From NCBI GenBank assembly GCA_964006375.1, contig OZ023267.1, positions 80,485,682 through 80,549,681 of the forward strand: a stretch of 64,000 bases of DNA. The letters run 5' to 3'. This stretch comes from Tillus elongatus (lineage: Eukaryota > Arthropoda > Insecta > Coleoptera > Cleridae). The position numbers were made by a program, and so were the translations under genes. Shown here one piece after another: positions 47,500 through 58,850 of this stretch. The notes under the pieces are model-generated. The model was given only the letters and a program-made list of their open reading frames with translations. It was not told the DNA's origin and did not search any database. Within the stretch, counting starts at the first letter, position 1; the number at the start of each line of letters is the position of its first letter.

Positions 47500-49550
47500 T
47501 TTCTTAATCTGTTGCTAACATTTCCCTGAGTATGAGGTTCCAATTTTTATCAGATATTGGCATTCGCGTTTTTAACAATCTAGACATTAACAATTCTGAG
47601 GGGCTTGCATTTAATTTAGGTATAGGGGTGCATCGGTGTTCAAGTAAGGTAGAGTAGATATATTTACCTTCTCCTACAGACTTTCTAATTATTTGCCTTG
47701 CTAAGTGCACCGCCTTCTCGGCCAACCCATTACTACCTGGATATATAGGGCTTGACGTTACAAAAACAAATTTTCATTCTGAAGGGAATTGTTTAACTTT
47801 AATAGAGTATGGCATATTGTCAAAGTTAAAAATTCTGGGTATCCCATGAGTTGAAAAAAATATTTTTAAAGATAGTGAAATATCATCTGCAGTTTTATTA
47901 TTTAGTGAGATAATCTTTGAATATGAGACAAGTAATACAAAATAAATTTTGCTTTGATCCGTTAGTATATCTTTAGCCACAATTTCAAAGTTTAGCAGGT
48001 TCATGCTAAATTAATCATGGTTTTTTATTTGCCGCTCTAAACTTTTCACAAATTTTACATTTCATTATCGTTTCTTCATTATCTGTGTACATTCCTGGCC
48101 AGTAAAGAATGTGTTTAGCTCTCAATTTAGTTTTTGTGATCCCCATAGGTATATCATGTAGTAACCCAAGCATTATCTGTTGACTTGTCTTAGGTATAAC
48201 AATACGATTGTTACAACATAGAATTTCATCATCAACAAACAGTTGATAATACTTTATTGTATAGTAAGGTTTAATATTATCAGTGACACATCTGTCATCT
48301 GGCCACCGCTCAATGTGGTATTTATTACTGTACCAATAATTTCGTCAGTTTTACTTTCACTTTTAAGATCATATAGATTATTCAATTTAAAATGATTAAT
48401 GCAATGGACAATACCTTTGAATAATGCTTCCTTATTGTCAGTAGTACTTACAGATTTAATTTTTTTTTGACAATAGATCGAACAGCAATAAATTGCTGCT
48501 TACCTGGTAAGTATTGTAACTCTATATCATAATTGAGGAGTTTTACCCTAAGCTTTTGCAGTCATTGTGAAGGTATTTCCGAAATATATTTTCTCAAAAT
48601 GGAAATTAGGGGCTTATGATCAGTGTATGCAAAAATGTTCCGGCCATAAACATGAAAATGGAACCTCTGACAAGCAAACAACAATAATTCTATTTTAATT
48701 TGTGCGAATGATATTACATTTTTTGTAAGACTTCTGGAGCTGAAACAGACTGGTCTATTATTTTGCAACAAACACCATCCTACACCATCACGCGATGCAT
48801 CACAGTATATATGTGTTTCCTTATTGGGATCAAACTGACATAAAACTGGTGGAGAAGTGACAGCATTTTTTAAATCATTAGGAGCTTCTTATGTTCACTT
48901 GTTCAGTGCCAGATAATATCTTTCCTTAGCAGTTGCCTTAAAGGACTTGGTGTAGTTGACATATTTGGAATGTACTCCCTTAGATAATTGAACATCCCTA
49001 ATAGAGACTCTAGCTCTTTCTTATTTACTGGATCCTTAAGGTTTAAAATACCCTCAATATGATCATCTGAGGGCACGACTCATTCTTTAGTGAACATATG
49101 ACCCATAAATTTATTTATTTTTGTTTAAACTGCAGTTTATCTACATTAAATTTAACATTTATTTCTCTAGCTTTCTCAACAACGAGCCTCAAAAGTTCTT
49201 AGAAAATTATCAAAATAACTAACAAGATTATCACTTATATTACCAAAATGTTTATGTACCACTCTAATAAAAGCTTCAGGAGTACAGGCAATACCAAACG
49301 GTAAGCGTTTTAATGTACAGAACCCCAGAGGAGTGCTAAACGTGCAAAGTTCTGACGACTTGTCATTCAACTTGACATGCCAAAAGCCATTCTTAAAGTC
49401 TAACAGCGTAAAATATTTTTTATTTAGCAATTTATTTCTAATATCTTCAAATCTCGGGATCAAATAGTAATCTCTCTTAACAACTTTATTTAGCCCTCGG
49501 TTAGGTGCGTGGTGGTCCAACAGACTACTGCATCTTTATTTCCCTTATAT
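47500..49550 (-). pseudogene. gypsy (Ty3) pol remnant: RT, RNase H, integrase
   Basis: Read from high to low coordinates: RT LNKVVKRDYYLIPRFEDI, FTLLDFKNGFWHVKL (motif A), LCTFSTPLGFCTLKRLPFGI (motif B), then SYFDNFL where the catalytic YxDD word has become YFDN. RNase H follows as PVCFSSRSLTKNVISFAQIK and FAYTDHKPL. Integrase core follows: YSKIISLNNKTADDISLSL, STHGIPRIFNFDN, then the C-terminal part LLEHRCTPIPKLNASPSELL. Many stops separate the pieces. The 5' part (gag) resumes at 52890 beyond an inserted LINE; protease and the RT start are lost. Confidence 0.88.
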
Positions 49551-49781
49551 TTTAAAAACTATTTGAGATAGTGGATTGTACTTTTGCGACATCTCATGAG
49601 GGTTTGTTTGCAGTCGTATTTGAAAGCCATCGTACCGGCCCTAGTGGCCCCGCAATGAATGACTAAGCAGAGCCGGCTCATAAATAGGTCTACCAGACCT
49701 ACGCAGCCAGTCGCGTTATTCTTTTTACCAGTCGGTGCAAACAATCCTAATGGTCAGTGTGTGTTTTTAATTTAGTGTTTC

Positions 49782-49793
49782 TCAGTGTTAGTA
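49782..49793. repeat. Left target-site duplication of family B hairpin
   Basis: TCAGTGTTAGTA, repeated at 50031-50042. Confidence 0.8.
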
Positions 49794-49873
49794 CACTATG
49801 TGAAAACTGGAACCTGTGATGAGCACTAATAAGTACACTTGGAGAACACCCAAATCACCACAACACATATTTC

Positions 49874-49919
49874 AGAGACCTTACGATCGTTTCGTTGACA
49901 AAGTCAACATCTTCAGAGG
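49874..49919 (-). ncRNA. Hammerhead ribozyme motif, family B, left arm
   Basis: Minus strand: CCU-CUGAAGA-U-GUUGAC-uuu-GUCAAC-GAAAC-gauc-GUA-AGG. CUGAAGA fits CUGANGA, helix II is a perfect 6 bp, GAAAC is intact, and GUA is an accepted cleavage triplet (UH rule). The best complete core in this window. Confidence 0.75.
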
Positions 49920-49939
49920 AAGAAAATTCTGAATTGTCT

Positions 49940-49986
49940 TTCTCTGAATATGTTGAATTTGTCAACGAAACGATCGTAAGGTCTCT
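49940..49986 (+). ncRNA. Hammerhead motif, family B, right arm, core mutated
   Basis: CUGAAUA-U-GUUGAA-uuu-GUCAAC-GAAAC-gauc-GUA-AGG. G8 is U, so this arm is probably inactive while its partner is intact. Confidence 0.55.
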
Positions 49987-50030
49987 GAAATATGTGTTGT
50001 GGTGATTTGGGTGTTCTCCAAAAGTACTTA

Positions 50031-50042
50031 TCAGTGTTAGTA
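50031..50042. repeat. Right target-site duplication of family B hairpin
   Basis: TCAGTGTTAGTA, identical to 49782-49793. Confidence 0.8.
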
Positions 50043-52880
50043 AATATTACAGGATAAACACTGGCCACCAGACCAGTGCCACGTATGCTAGCGATAGTCT
50101 GACCACCATTGTGTACATCCAGTGGGCTATACAATGTCTTAGTCCCCACGTTTTTCCATATAGCCGCCTAGTGACGGCTAAGGCCATCACTGCCTTACGC
50201 AGTATTTTTTCAACGTGACCATTCCAGGTTAACTTAGAGTCCAATACAACTCCAAGATATTTTACCTCCTTGGCCATTGAAATGTTCCTACCGTATAGAG
50301 TGAGAGTTCTGTGGCTCTCCCACTTCCTCTTCCTCGTAAACGGTATGTGGCTTGCTTTCTCGGGGCTAACCCCGAGCCCTTGACCCACCGTCCATCTTTC
50401 CACCACTTTCAGTGCTGTCTGCATGCGCTCCCACACTGACTGTGTAACCTTTTCTCGGACTATGACGACAATGTCGTTCGCATAGCCATGTACCTTATAC
50501 CCCCACCTATCCAGCAGGCTGTCCCCGACTAGGCACCAGAGCAAGGAGACAGAACGCTCCCCTGCGAACACCCCGCCGCGACCCCTGCCAGCAGAGTTCC
50601 TCCTGCGAGTGAGGCGAACACCGCCCTATCCCTGAGCACGGAACCGATCCAACAGCAGCAGGTCTCCTCTATTCCACGCTCCCTGACGGCTGCCAGAACC
50701 GATCCGAATGAAGTGTTGCTGAAGGCCCGCTCTATGTCTATGAAGGCCGCCAGCGTCACCTCCCTGTTATCCAAAGTATTCTCCAGAGTATTCTCCAGTT
50801 TCAGCACTAGTTGGTGCAGTGCTATTTCTGTTGAGACTCCTGCTCTGTATGCATATGCTTCCAGTACACCGCCCCTAATGTGCTGGTCCAGCAGTTTTTA
50901 CACTATTTTTAGCAAGAAGAACATGAGACTTATTGGCCTCAGGGACTTTGCCTCGTCTGTTGGACGCCCTGGTTTAGGAATGAATACAACCTTGGCCAGT
51001 CTCCATGCCCTCGGAATCTACACCAGAGCCAGGCGGGCCCGCATAATGAGGGTAGGCGCCGGCGCCAGTATATCTATCCCCTGTTGAAGCATGATGTGCA
51101 TTATTTTATCAAATCCCGGGGATTTGTATGGCTTAAAGCTGTTAATTGCCCATCTGATTTTGCTCCAAGTAACCACCTCTTTAGCGACTGTCCAGGCTGT
51201 AGATGCCCGCCTATAAGGCGCCTCTATTTCTGAGTGTTCCCAGTCCGGAGGTGATTGGTTTATTATGTTACAACCGGGGAAGTGCTCGGGGGTAAAATTT
51301 CCATAGTTTCCTCCCCGACCTTATAAATCCTCCCGTGGGTGTTCTAAGGAAGCGTATCTTGGTCTGAGTGCCCTTGTACAGGATCTTGTGTAGTCCAGAA
51401 ATCTCGGACGTGTTCTCCACTTTTACGCAGTGCCTCCTCCACGACTCCTTCATGGCCTCCCTCAGTTTTTGTTATAGGTCGTTAGGGCCTGTCTATATTT
51501 CTCCCATGCTCCCGACCTTTTGGCCGCGTTAAACAGCTTACGAACCTGCGTCCTCCTTTGCCTGAGGTCCTCGTTCCACCACGGGACGTTCCTGTTTGAC
51601 GCCCTCACTTTCAGGGGGCAGTTGGCGTTATAGGCCAAGGTGATTGCGTCTCACACTTGGGCTGTCGCAATCTCGAGGTCTATTGAATTGTCTATGGTAC
51701 TCCTAACCCCTCCGCACTTCCACTGCTAGGTCTACCCTCTAGGATACCTATTCCGCCTTGCGGGGGTTATCAGTTTGTCTTTCAACTTTGGCGATTTCAA
51801 ACCGGATGTATATGTGGTCTGAGCTACTCACTTTCCCATACACACACATCCCGGTTCTTAACAAAGTCACCCCCAGAAACTGGGTGGAAACTGTTAGATC
51901 TAAAACTCCCTCACGCCGTGTTGTGACGAAGGTCGGTTTAATACCTCTATTCAATATGTCTAAAGTACATTTCATAAAGAATTGTAAGAGTGCCTTACCC
52001 CTAGAGTTTGTGTCCGAGCTTCCCCATAACTCATGGTGCGCGTTTGTATCCATGCCGATGATGATCTGCCATCCATCTGCTCTGCTACCCACCATCAGCT
52101 GCTCCAATTCCTTGGGTGGATGAGGGTCCGTGCTGTACCCTGGCAGATAAGCTGATCCGACAGTAATGTCCCTTGGCCCATCCGCTCCTCTATATCGGAT
52201 TTTGATCGTTGCCAGGTGCCTGGAACAGAAATTCATTAAAGGCAGAAGACAAAAATACAGGCCCTCGGGTTCTAGCTGGATCTGCTGTAGATGAGCTTTC
52301 CAGCAGCTCCGCCGAGTCCCTTGATCTCTCCTTTATAGGAGTACGGTTCCTGCATGAGGGCCACATACGTGTTCCTCAGAGCCATCAGCAGTCTGGCCGT
52401 GGCTGCCCTACTGTGTTGGAGGTTGACCTGAAGGAACCTAAGTCCCATTAACCCCAGTTGCTTCCCCAGTGGGCGGAAGCTTCCCAGGCCCCAACATGCC
52501 TTGAAGGAGGGTCCTGCAAGGACTCTGTAAGACGCCTGGTCGATCGAGAAGGCGAGAGTCTCTCCTTTCTCATCTGCCATCCTGCTTAGAACCGCCCAGT
52601 GTTGTGTCCCCAGTTCAGGGTTCTGGATCTTCAGTCTACTGATCACCGTCTCCTGCGAGACGGTGTCAGGGATCTACACGATGACCTTGCGTCTCTTTGG
52701 GAGTTCCTTGGGCTCGACGGCTGTCAAGTCCGTCCCCTCCCAAATCTGACTGAGGCACCCGATCGTTTTCCGCAGCCAGTCCCGCGACTGCGGGCCGGCA
52801 CAGGTTATCCAGAGGATGCCACCCGCCAGGCGCGCCCGGTGGAACTGAGGCGGACTCTCCCCATATGCTGGATAGTTTCT

Positions 52881-53190
52881 TGGGAAATGTCTCCTCCCAC
52901 ATTTCTTGCAATCATATTCTGCAACTACATTGGTCATGTTCGTTTTGTTACCTACATTATATGTACTTCAGAGATTGTTTCTTCTTTACTTCATAGGTGA
53001 CAAGACTAGCGGTACTATGTAAGCTTTTCATTTGAGTTATAGTTATTTCTGACGACTGACTTAACTGTACAGCCTTTTCAAGTGTTAAATTTGGGGTGCC
53101 TAGCATTTTTTCTTGAAGCTATTTTGAACGCACGCCGAAAACTACTCTGTCTCTCACCATTTCTTTGTCATCACTGAACTCACAATAGGC
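52881..53190 (-). pseudogene. gypsy gag remnant (capsid end and zinc knuckle)
   Basis: Minus strand, high to low: DDKEMVRDRVVFGVRS, LQEKMLGTPNLTLEKAVQLS, ITITQMKSLHSTASLV, then a stop-broken linker and YDCKKCGRRHFPRNYPAYGE. The last is a CCHC zinc knuckle in which the final Cys is Tyr. It joins the LINE at 52880. The 5' LTR and leader are missing. Confidence 0.75.
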
Positions 53191-53430
53191 ATATCAATAT
53201 TGTAACTATTCGTTACTAAGTATCCGTTACTCAAAAGTACCGAAAGTTCCGAGTTTTCATACGTAAATGTATTTGTTGATCTAGTTACTAAACAGTTACT
53301 TTTGATTTCGTTATTCTAGTTTCTTAGTTACAAGATCTCGGACCGAGTATCCGGTACTCAAGTATTTAAGTATTCAGTATTGAGTGTAGTATAATGCATC
53401 TGACGATCGCTTGGGTTGGTATTGGTATTG
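53191..53430. repeat. GTAACT/AGTTAC-rich block
   Basis: Repeated words GTAACT, CGTTACT, AGTTACT, CCGTTACTC and AGTATCCG resemble subterminal repeats of a hAT-like MITE, but no ends were resolved. Confidence 0.3.
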
Positions 53431-54540
53431 ACACAAGCATAAGATCAATATCGAATATCGCTTGCGTCCATAAGAAAAAGAATGGAAGTTATGCGACTAC
53501 GTGCCTAATGGACAGTCAGTTTTAATCAACAATACCCACTGCTTCTTTTTAAGTTTAAAGGCAAAATTTTAGGCTGTTATTGTATTGTAATTTTAAGAAT
53601 TTAAATAATGAAGGGATATATTTTTATAATTATCTAGTGATGAAACAAATTATTACAATATTCACTCTATATATAATTATAATATAAAACGTTTCGTTAA
53701 ATATAGCTTCTTCGAGTCCATAGAATTTATCATAAAAGAAGGATATAGTACAGGAAAGATATATTAAAATAATGTGTCATACCGACAAATATAGAGTAAT
53801 ATATATTTATTTCAACTGCAAGCTATCTTACCGAAATGTGGCTGTACGGGACACGGATAGTAACTTCTTCCACTGTTAAAATATTGGCCTAGCATAATAT
53901 ATATGTCAAACGAGAAATAGGTGAGATCGGAAAGATTTATTACACGGAACATTGTATCACTACATTCTTCTAGACAGAGAAAGATACACTAAATGCGTTC
54001 TATTGTAAACAGATAATACTAGAAACAGATGTGGGTATAGCATACTGTGTAGGACGTTCCGGAAGTTGTATCGAGAAATCCCTAGTACACTATAATAGCA
54101 TGGTAAAAACAAAATTCTATTAAATACTTTCATATTACACAATAAAGCATTTAGCATCCTTTCATATTACAGGCCAACTGAATAATCTTGGACCTATGTA
54201 CCTGCCGCTGTTCATAATTTTTATCCGCAATGGAAAATATTTCACTGCCTGTAACTTTATATGTTTTACTAATATGTATAATATTAAGCAAAATGTATTC
54301 GCAACTTAACTTTACGGTTAAGACGTTTGAATTTTTAAAACAATTTATTTAATAGTTTAAACAATTAATTACTTAATACAAAAAAATGAATAATACAATA
54401 CAATAAAAATATGACGATCAACCTACATGTGGTCTATTGTCTAGCACGCGATGTGCAGAGTACTAACTCGGAACAAAAATGGACGGTCTTATCCCTGTGA
54501 GCAGCCACTTATTGTCTCTGGATGAAACAAAGGATCTGCT
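53431..54540. other. AT-rich stretch, no gene seen
   Basis: Short frames only; no repeat relative seen in the window. Confidence 0.45.
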
Positions 54541-54733
54541 GATGTAGATTCTCACAGTGATATTGCGTCCAACTTGCTGTTTGAGCCTGCATACTTGTGG
54601 GCGACTTTGTAGCATAACGGGCCATTGTTTGGGCTCCGATTATCTCGCATCAAAAAGCTATAGTTATAAAAATGGTAATAGGATATTTCCAAGAGAGATA
54701 TCAAAGATAATATCGGGTAGTACCTGTTCACAT

Positions 54734-54806
54734 ATGCACAATAAGTCAAAGGCTGCGGTGCTATCGGGGCGGCAAAAACGCGGACGAGCCCTAAGGGAAA
54801 AAAACC
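54734..54806 (+). repeat. Short repeat ending in A run, copy 1
   Basis: ATGCACAATAAGTCAAAGGC, TGCGGTGCTATCGGGGCGGC, CGCGGACGAGCCCTAAGGGA, then AAAAAAA. Near match of 57234-57308; perhaps the 3' end of a SINE or LINE. Confidence 0.65.
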
Positions 54807-54819
54807 TGTTTACATAAAA

Positions 54820-55285
54820 TCAACGAAAATGTGGACAAAGAGATACCCAGCGTCATTTTTTATTATACTCACTTTTTTACATCGTCGGCAACGTATCGCT
54901 ATTTCTCCAAAAGATGAAATTCAATTTTTGATGTGGTCAGACGATAATAATGAAATTAATATAAGAAACTGTTTTCTGATCATGCAAACGTTTTTGATTA
55001 TTTTATCTTTCAAGTATCTTATCATCACCCTGTCAAAAATAAACTTCCACTTAATAAGTATTATTTAAATTATTTCATAAATTTTTTTGTTTGTTAAGTA
55101 TTTAGTGTAGTGTAGTAATCTATGTGGATTTTTTCCTAATAAGTTTGGGAAAAAGCTGATACAGTAATTTACGTGAAAAGTTCAAGATGTATAATTTCAT
55201 GCAATTTATTACTATAGGATTAGGATGCCTAATATACTAATGCAGAGTTGTGTTGTGTGTTTTTTATTTACCTACCGTCGCTCTC
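54820..55285. other. AT-rich stretch, no gene seen
   Basis: Frames at 54829-55068 have no recognisable domain. Confidence 0.4.
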
Positions 55286-55289
55286 TTTC

Positions 55290-55615
55290 CGCGACTATGG
55301 CCAATCACCAACAATAGGGAAGAGTTTCACCTCACCAACCTGTACATTTTGCCAAACTCCTTTCTTTTTGTAACGAGGATGAGGATCTTTAACGTGCCAA
55401 CATGGTATGGACACGGGTCTGAAGGCTTTACGTCACCTCCGAAGAACGAAGCATGCGCACATTCAGCTTGCTGAAACACTATGGTGGCTTCGGGAAATGT
55501 AATACTATAGTTTGTGCTGTAATGTTTTTAAGGAAATAAATTTGCGCCCGGATGTCGAATCCAAGCCTTTTGCACAAACGGCTCATGCTCTATCCGTTAT
55601 GGCACTGAGGCTACT
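55290..55615 (-). mobile_element. tRNA-derived SINE with conserved central block
   Basis: The minus strand begins GCCTCAGTGCCATAACGGAT, AGAGC..., then a B-box-like GGATTCGACATCC about 45 bp on. Further in, the opposite strand shows GATCTTTAACGTGCC, GACACGGGTCTGA and TTTACGTCACCTCCGAAGAA, a pattern seen in widespread animal SINE central domains. No tRNA fold at the anticodon arm. Confidence 0.5.
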
Positions 55616-55619
55616 AATG

Positions 55620-57230
55620 TCAGACAGCTTTCATAAACAATAATCAGGTAAGTGGTACTTACAATTCATTACTAACTGATTATTACTTATGTTGCACAAT
55701 AACAAATGTGCTCTTTTTAATTCTGTGAAAAATTGTTAATTAACCAAGAACATATTTTTTGGTGCAACAAATAATAATCATCATTAATTTTATTCATTTA
55801 GCTGCTGATTGTTGGACAAAACTTTGTGCAATCGGCGATAAGAGATTACTTTTTTGATATCAGTTCTGTTTTCCAAGGAATACAGCAAATAAATACATTT
55901 GGTCTTGTTTGGTGTTCCAAAAACAATTTCAATAGACTAAGAGAAGTCTACAGGCAGTGAAATTGACAGCAAAGGCGAGTTGAGTCAAAAAAAGAAATAC
56001 ATTCGTATGAATATACAAATTCTATAATAGTATTTTGCTAAAATAAGCAACTAATGAAATGTGTAAATATTTTATATCATAGTATAGTATTTGAATGAAA
56101 CTACGTGGAATAAGCGACGATTTTCTAGGAAATAAAAGCGCCAGGTGGTCGGTATTTGTCATTTTAGAAATATTGATTACATGAATGTAGCCCGTTATTA
56201 TAATTTTTTGTATTTTTTAATCAGTCACAAACACACACCGAAAATTGTACTATATTAATAGTATAAAATATATATAATATATAAAATACCATAATTATTT
56301 GAATACGTAATATTGTTATAACTGTATTGAAATTTGCATTGAGAGACTTAATAAGTAATAAATTTCTTTAGTTAGTTTTATTAACAATACTAATTGACAT
56401 GTCACTTTAAATTGATCACCGTTTAATATTTATTGGAACACGTCTTTGGTATCAGAGTGGAGATCTGAGTAAAACAGATTCTTTTTCTTTGGAAACAATA
56501 TTTTCTTCTATTTTGTCTGCTTTTTTCCGAAAAGACTCTAATAATTATAATACTATTAACCTTGCAGTTTCTTGTTATTAAGTAAAAGTTACACTGACTA
56601 GTTTATAAAAAAAAACTAAAAAAGCTTAAAAAAGTGGCATTGATCAATTGTCCGCAATGTACTGTTTGTAGGAAACATTTGTCCCCTAGGCCTACTTTGT
56701 GCTCTCTTAATATGCCTTTATTTAAATGTGCCTATTAACATATATCACTTGAAACATAATTTAACAATGAAATATAAAATTTGACAGTTTCCGAAGAAAA
56801 GAATGTGCTCGTGTTTCACTTCGATAGGGTGCCAAATTCTCGAGAAACCCCATTTTGAAAATTATGTCATATTATTATTATTATTAGTTTATTGATATTA
56901 ATTTTACAGTGCATCGTTTAACAAAGAAGTTTTAAACTTGTGCATGTCCAGGATGCAATTTTCATAGGTTGTGTCCAAACAGTTACATTAGCAAAATTTC
57001 CAGGACGTTGACAAATTAAATTTTGACATGATATATTAGAGAACGGATTGTAACTTTCGTTTGTAAATTTTTTTAAATTTCATTTAAAATTATTATATTT
57101 CATAAAGATCCTCCAGCTGATGTACTATAAGTCTATAAGTGTAAATCAAGGTATAATTGAGTTACATTTTATAGAAAACAAAACTCTCATATTTTTAATT
57201 AGCAGGCCATAGAATACAAATGTAAGACTA
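55620..57230. other. AT-rich stretch, no gene seen
   Basis: No coding or repeat signal was recognised across these 1.6 kb apart from a short ATT run near 56875. Confidence 0.45.
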
Positions 57231-57233
57231 AGG

Positions 57234-57308
57234 GCATGCACAATAAGCCAAAGGTTGCAGTGCTATCTGGGCGGCAAAGCCGCGGACGAGCACTGAGGGA
57301 GAAAAAAA
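57234..57308 (+). repeat. Short repeat ending in A run, copy 2
   Basis: ATGCACAATAAGCCAAAGGT, TGCAGTGCTATCTGGGCGGC, CGCGGACGAGCACTGAGGGA, then AAAAAAAA. Partner of 54734-54806. Confidence 0.65.
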
Positions 57309-57514
57309 ATTAGTGATATTGATTTTAACTAAGTATTATATGATCAAAACTAAGACAGAATAATCGTATAAACAAGTTCACAAGAAAAGCTTCACAAGAG
57401 CTCTTTTAGACGAGAATACCACATGAGAGATACGTGTATCCGGGACACTGGATTACGGTCCAAATTTTCAATCCGCCATTTCCGTCCAGTATCAGAGAAA
57501 TGATACTCGAAAAG

Positions 57515-58245
57515 AACCATGTGCGTAGACTATCTTAACGCACCAGAAACCCCGCCGACAAACAAGACGCAAACAGACTCGTCAAACAAGTACGATCCGC
57601 ACTACACGTACTCCGCAACAACCGTTGGGAGGAACGCCTGCAAACCCTGTCTGCCCAAGACAATTCCGTCTGGCGAATTGCAAAAGCCCTTTGCTCCCAA
57701 AAACTTCCGATATCCCCACTTCACGGCCGTAACGGTGTCGTATACACGGATGCGGAGAAAGCAAGTTCATTCGCATATCATCTGGAGTTGCAATTCAGCC
57801 CGAATTATAACAACGTTGATCTGCCGCACGTATATGTCAGGAGTGCGCTTCGCGCTACCCGTGACATAACTATCGAGCTCGAAACCTTTGAAGAAGTTTC
57901 CCAAATAATCAAATCATTAAAAAATAGGAAAGCTCCGGGATACGATGGAATCTCCAACATAGCCCTGAAAAACCTCCCCCGCAAAGCCGTGGTATTCCTA
58001 GTTACGATTATGAATGCCATGCTATGATTTCAACATTTTCCTTCCATGTGGAAACTTGCCGATATTATCAATATCCCGAAACCCAGCAAAGACCCGCTGC
58101 TCCCTCAAAACTACAGGCCCATTAGCCTCCTACCAGTCATCGGAAAAATCGCCGAAAAACTGATTCAGAAAAGGCTAGCATCATTCACCTCTGAAAATCA
58201 TAGCCTCCCAGACGAGAAATTCGGTTTCAGACAAATAACTTTATT
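57515..58245 (+). pseudogene. Jockey-like LINE ORF2 fragment
   Basis: Reads, across two frames, the segment upstream of RT motif A: IIKSLKNRKAPGYDGISNIA, LKNLPRKAVVFLVTIMNAML, then MWKLADIINIPKPSKDPLLP, QNYRPISLLPVIGKIAEKLI, ending at DEKFGFR. One stop or frame slip at about 58025. Catalytic motifs A-C are missing, so it is truncated at both ends. The 5' part (57515-57790) is the linker after the endonuclease. Confidence 0.85.
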
Positions 58246-58299
58246 GTTTGAAAATGTAGAAAGTAAAGTAAACTTAAAGTGTTCCTGAAAAAACTGGTT

Positions 58300-58450
58300 T
58301 CATGGTCAACCTTATAGGTTAATAACAAATTGAACTATTCAAATTTGAGGCATTTAATGAAAGTTCGCTACCATAACGTACTTTCTGCGTCCCGGATTTC
58401 TTTTCTTACAAACATGCATTATATTTCGATGGAAAATGCAAAAATTCAAT
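58300..58450. repeat. Diverged interspersed repeat
   Basis: ATTTAATGAAAGTTCGCTAC.., CATAACG, TTTCTGCGTC is related to 46175-46250 (AAATGAAAATCCACTACTAT, AATGCAG, TTGCTGCGTC). Confidence 0.4.
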
Positions 58451-58479
58451 AAGGGGTAATCGTTAAAAAAAGAAAATTT

Positions 58480-58615
58480 GTATCACCAACAACTTATGGA
58501 CTACCCTGTGACTGTGGAAATATTGTTTTAAGATATAGCTCGAGACACCCTATAATTGATGTATACATTTTTTTGTATCTTGTATAATAACGGACATATT
58601 GAGCTTTGTTGATTT
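58480..58615 (-). repeat. Dispersed repeat E, inverted copy
   Basis: GAAAATTTGTATCACCAAC, TGTATACATTTTTTTGTATC, TTGTATAATAACGGACATAT, TTGAGCTTTG: reverse complement of 45147-45310. Confidence 0.6.
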
Positions 58616-58734
58616 TTTACGAAAATTCGACAAAAATTAGATACCATTAAACGATAAACTCACCCGATTTAATCAAAATCGGTCCATTATTTTTGAGTTA
58701 TCGGTGTGAAATATATTAACACATAAAAATTTAA

Positions 58735-58850
58735 ACTAACCCCGGATATGTGTTCTAGGGGGCCTAATTAGCGCTCATTTGAAGAAATTTCAAGAGTCGG
58801 GATCTCCTCATTAGTGATTTTTTTCAAAGAAAATTCACTAAAATAAGGAC
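58735..58850 (+). repeat. AGTGAATTTT palindrome repeat, copy
   Basis: CCCCGGATATGTGTTCTAGG, GGGCCTAATTAGCGCTCATT, GGGATCTCCTCATTAGTG, AAAATTCACTAAAA. Same order and strand as 289-420. Confidence 0.7.

Larger units (their letters stand above)
49794..50030. mobile_element. Family B PLE-type hairpin with 12 bp target duplication
   Basis: A 237 bp inverted repeat: ACTTGGAGAACACCCAAATC, ACCACAACACATATTTCAGA, GACCTTACGATCGTTTCGTT on the left mirrors the right arm almost base for base. Flanked by a perfect 12 bp direct repeat, the same length as the family A array. Each arm carries a hammerhead-like core and there is no coding capacity. Confidence 0.85.
49560..52880 (-). pseudogene. R1-clade-like LINE inserted in gypsy element
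   Basis: GC-rich. From high to low coordinates: end of ORF1 (LAGGILWITCAGPQSRDWLR, SYRVLAGPSFKACWGLGSFR), overlapping ORF2 start (MGLRFLQVNLQHSRAATARL), EN domain (IIIGMDTNAHHELWGS, SSDHIYIRF), RT (LAAFIDIERAFSNTSFG, AGCSQGSVLSP, VHGYANDIVVIV, VKYLGVVLDSKLTW). The RT catalytic YADD has become YAND. Several stops and frame breaks. The 3' part to about 49560 is non-coding, like a 3' UTR, and is interrupted by a PLE-type hairpin at 49794-50030. The 5' end is truncated in ORF1. Confidence 0.85.

Noticed and set aside
50713..51087. Plus-strand frame of 124 codons
   Set aside because: Antisense to the LINE RT (motif A region); likewise frames at 51758-52123, 52209-52451 and 52599-53000.
57582..57776. 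Minus-strand 64-codon frame
   Set aside because: Antisense to the Jockey-like fragment.
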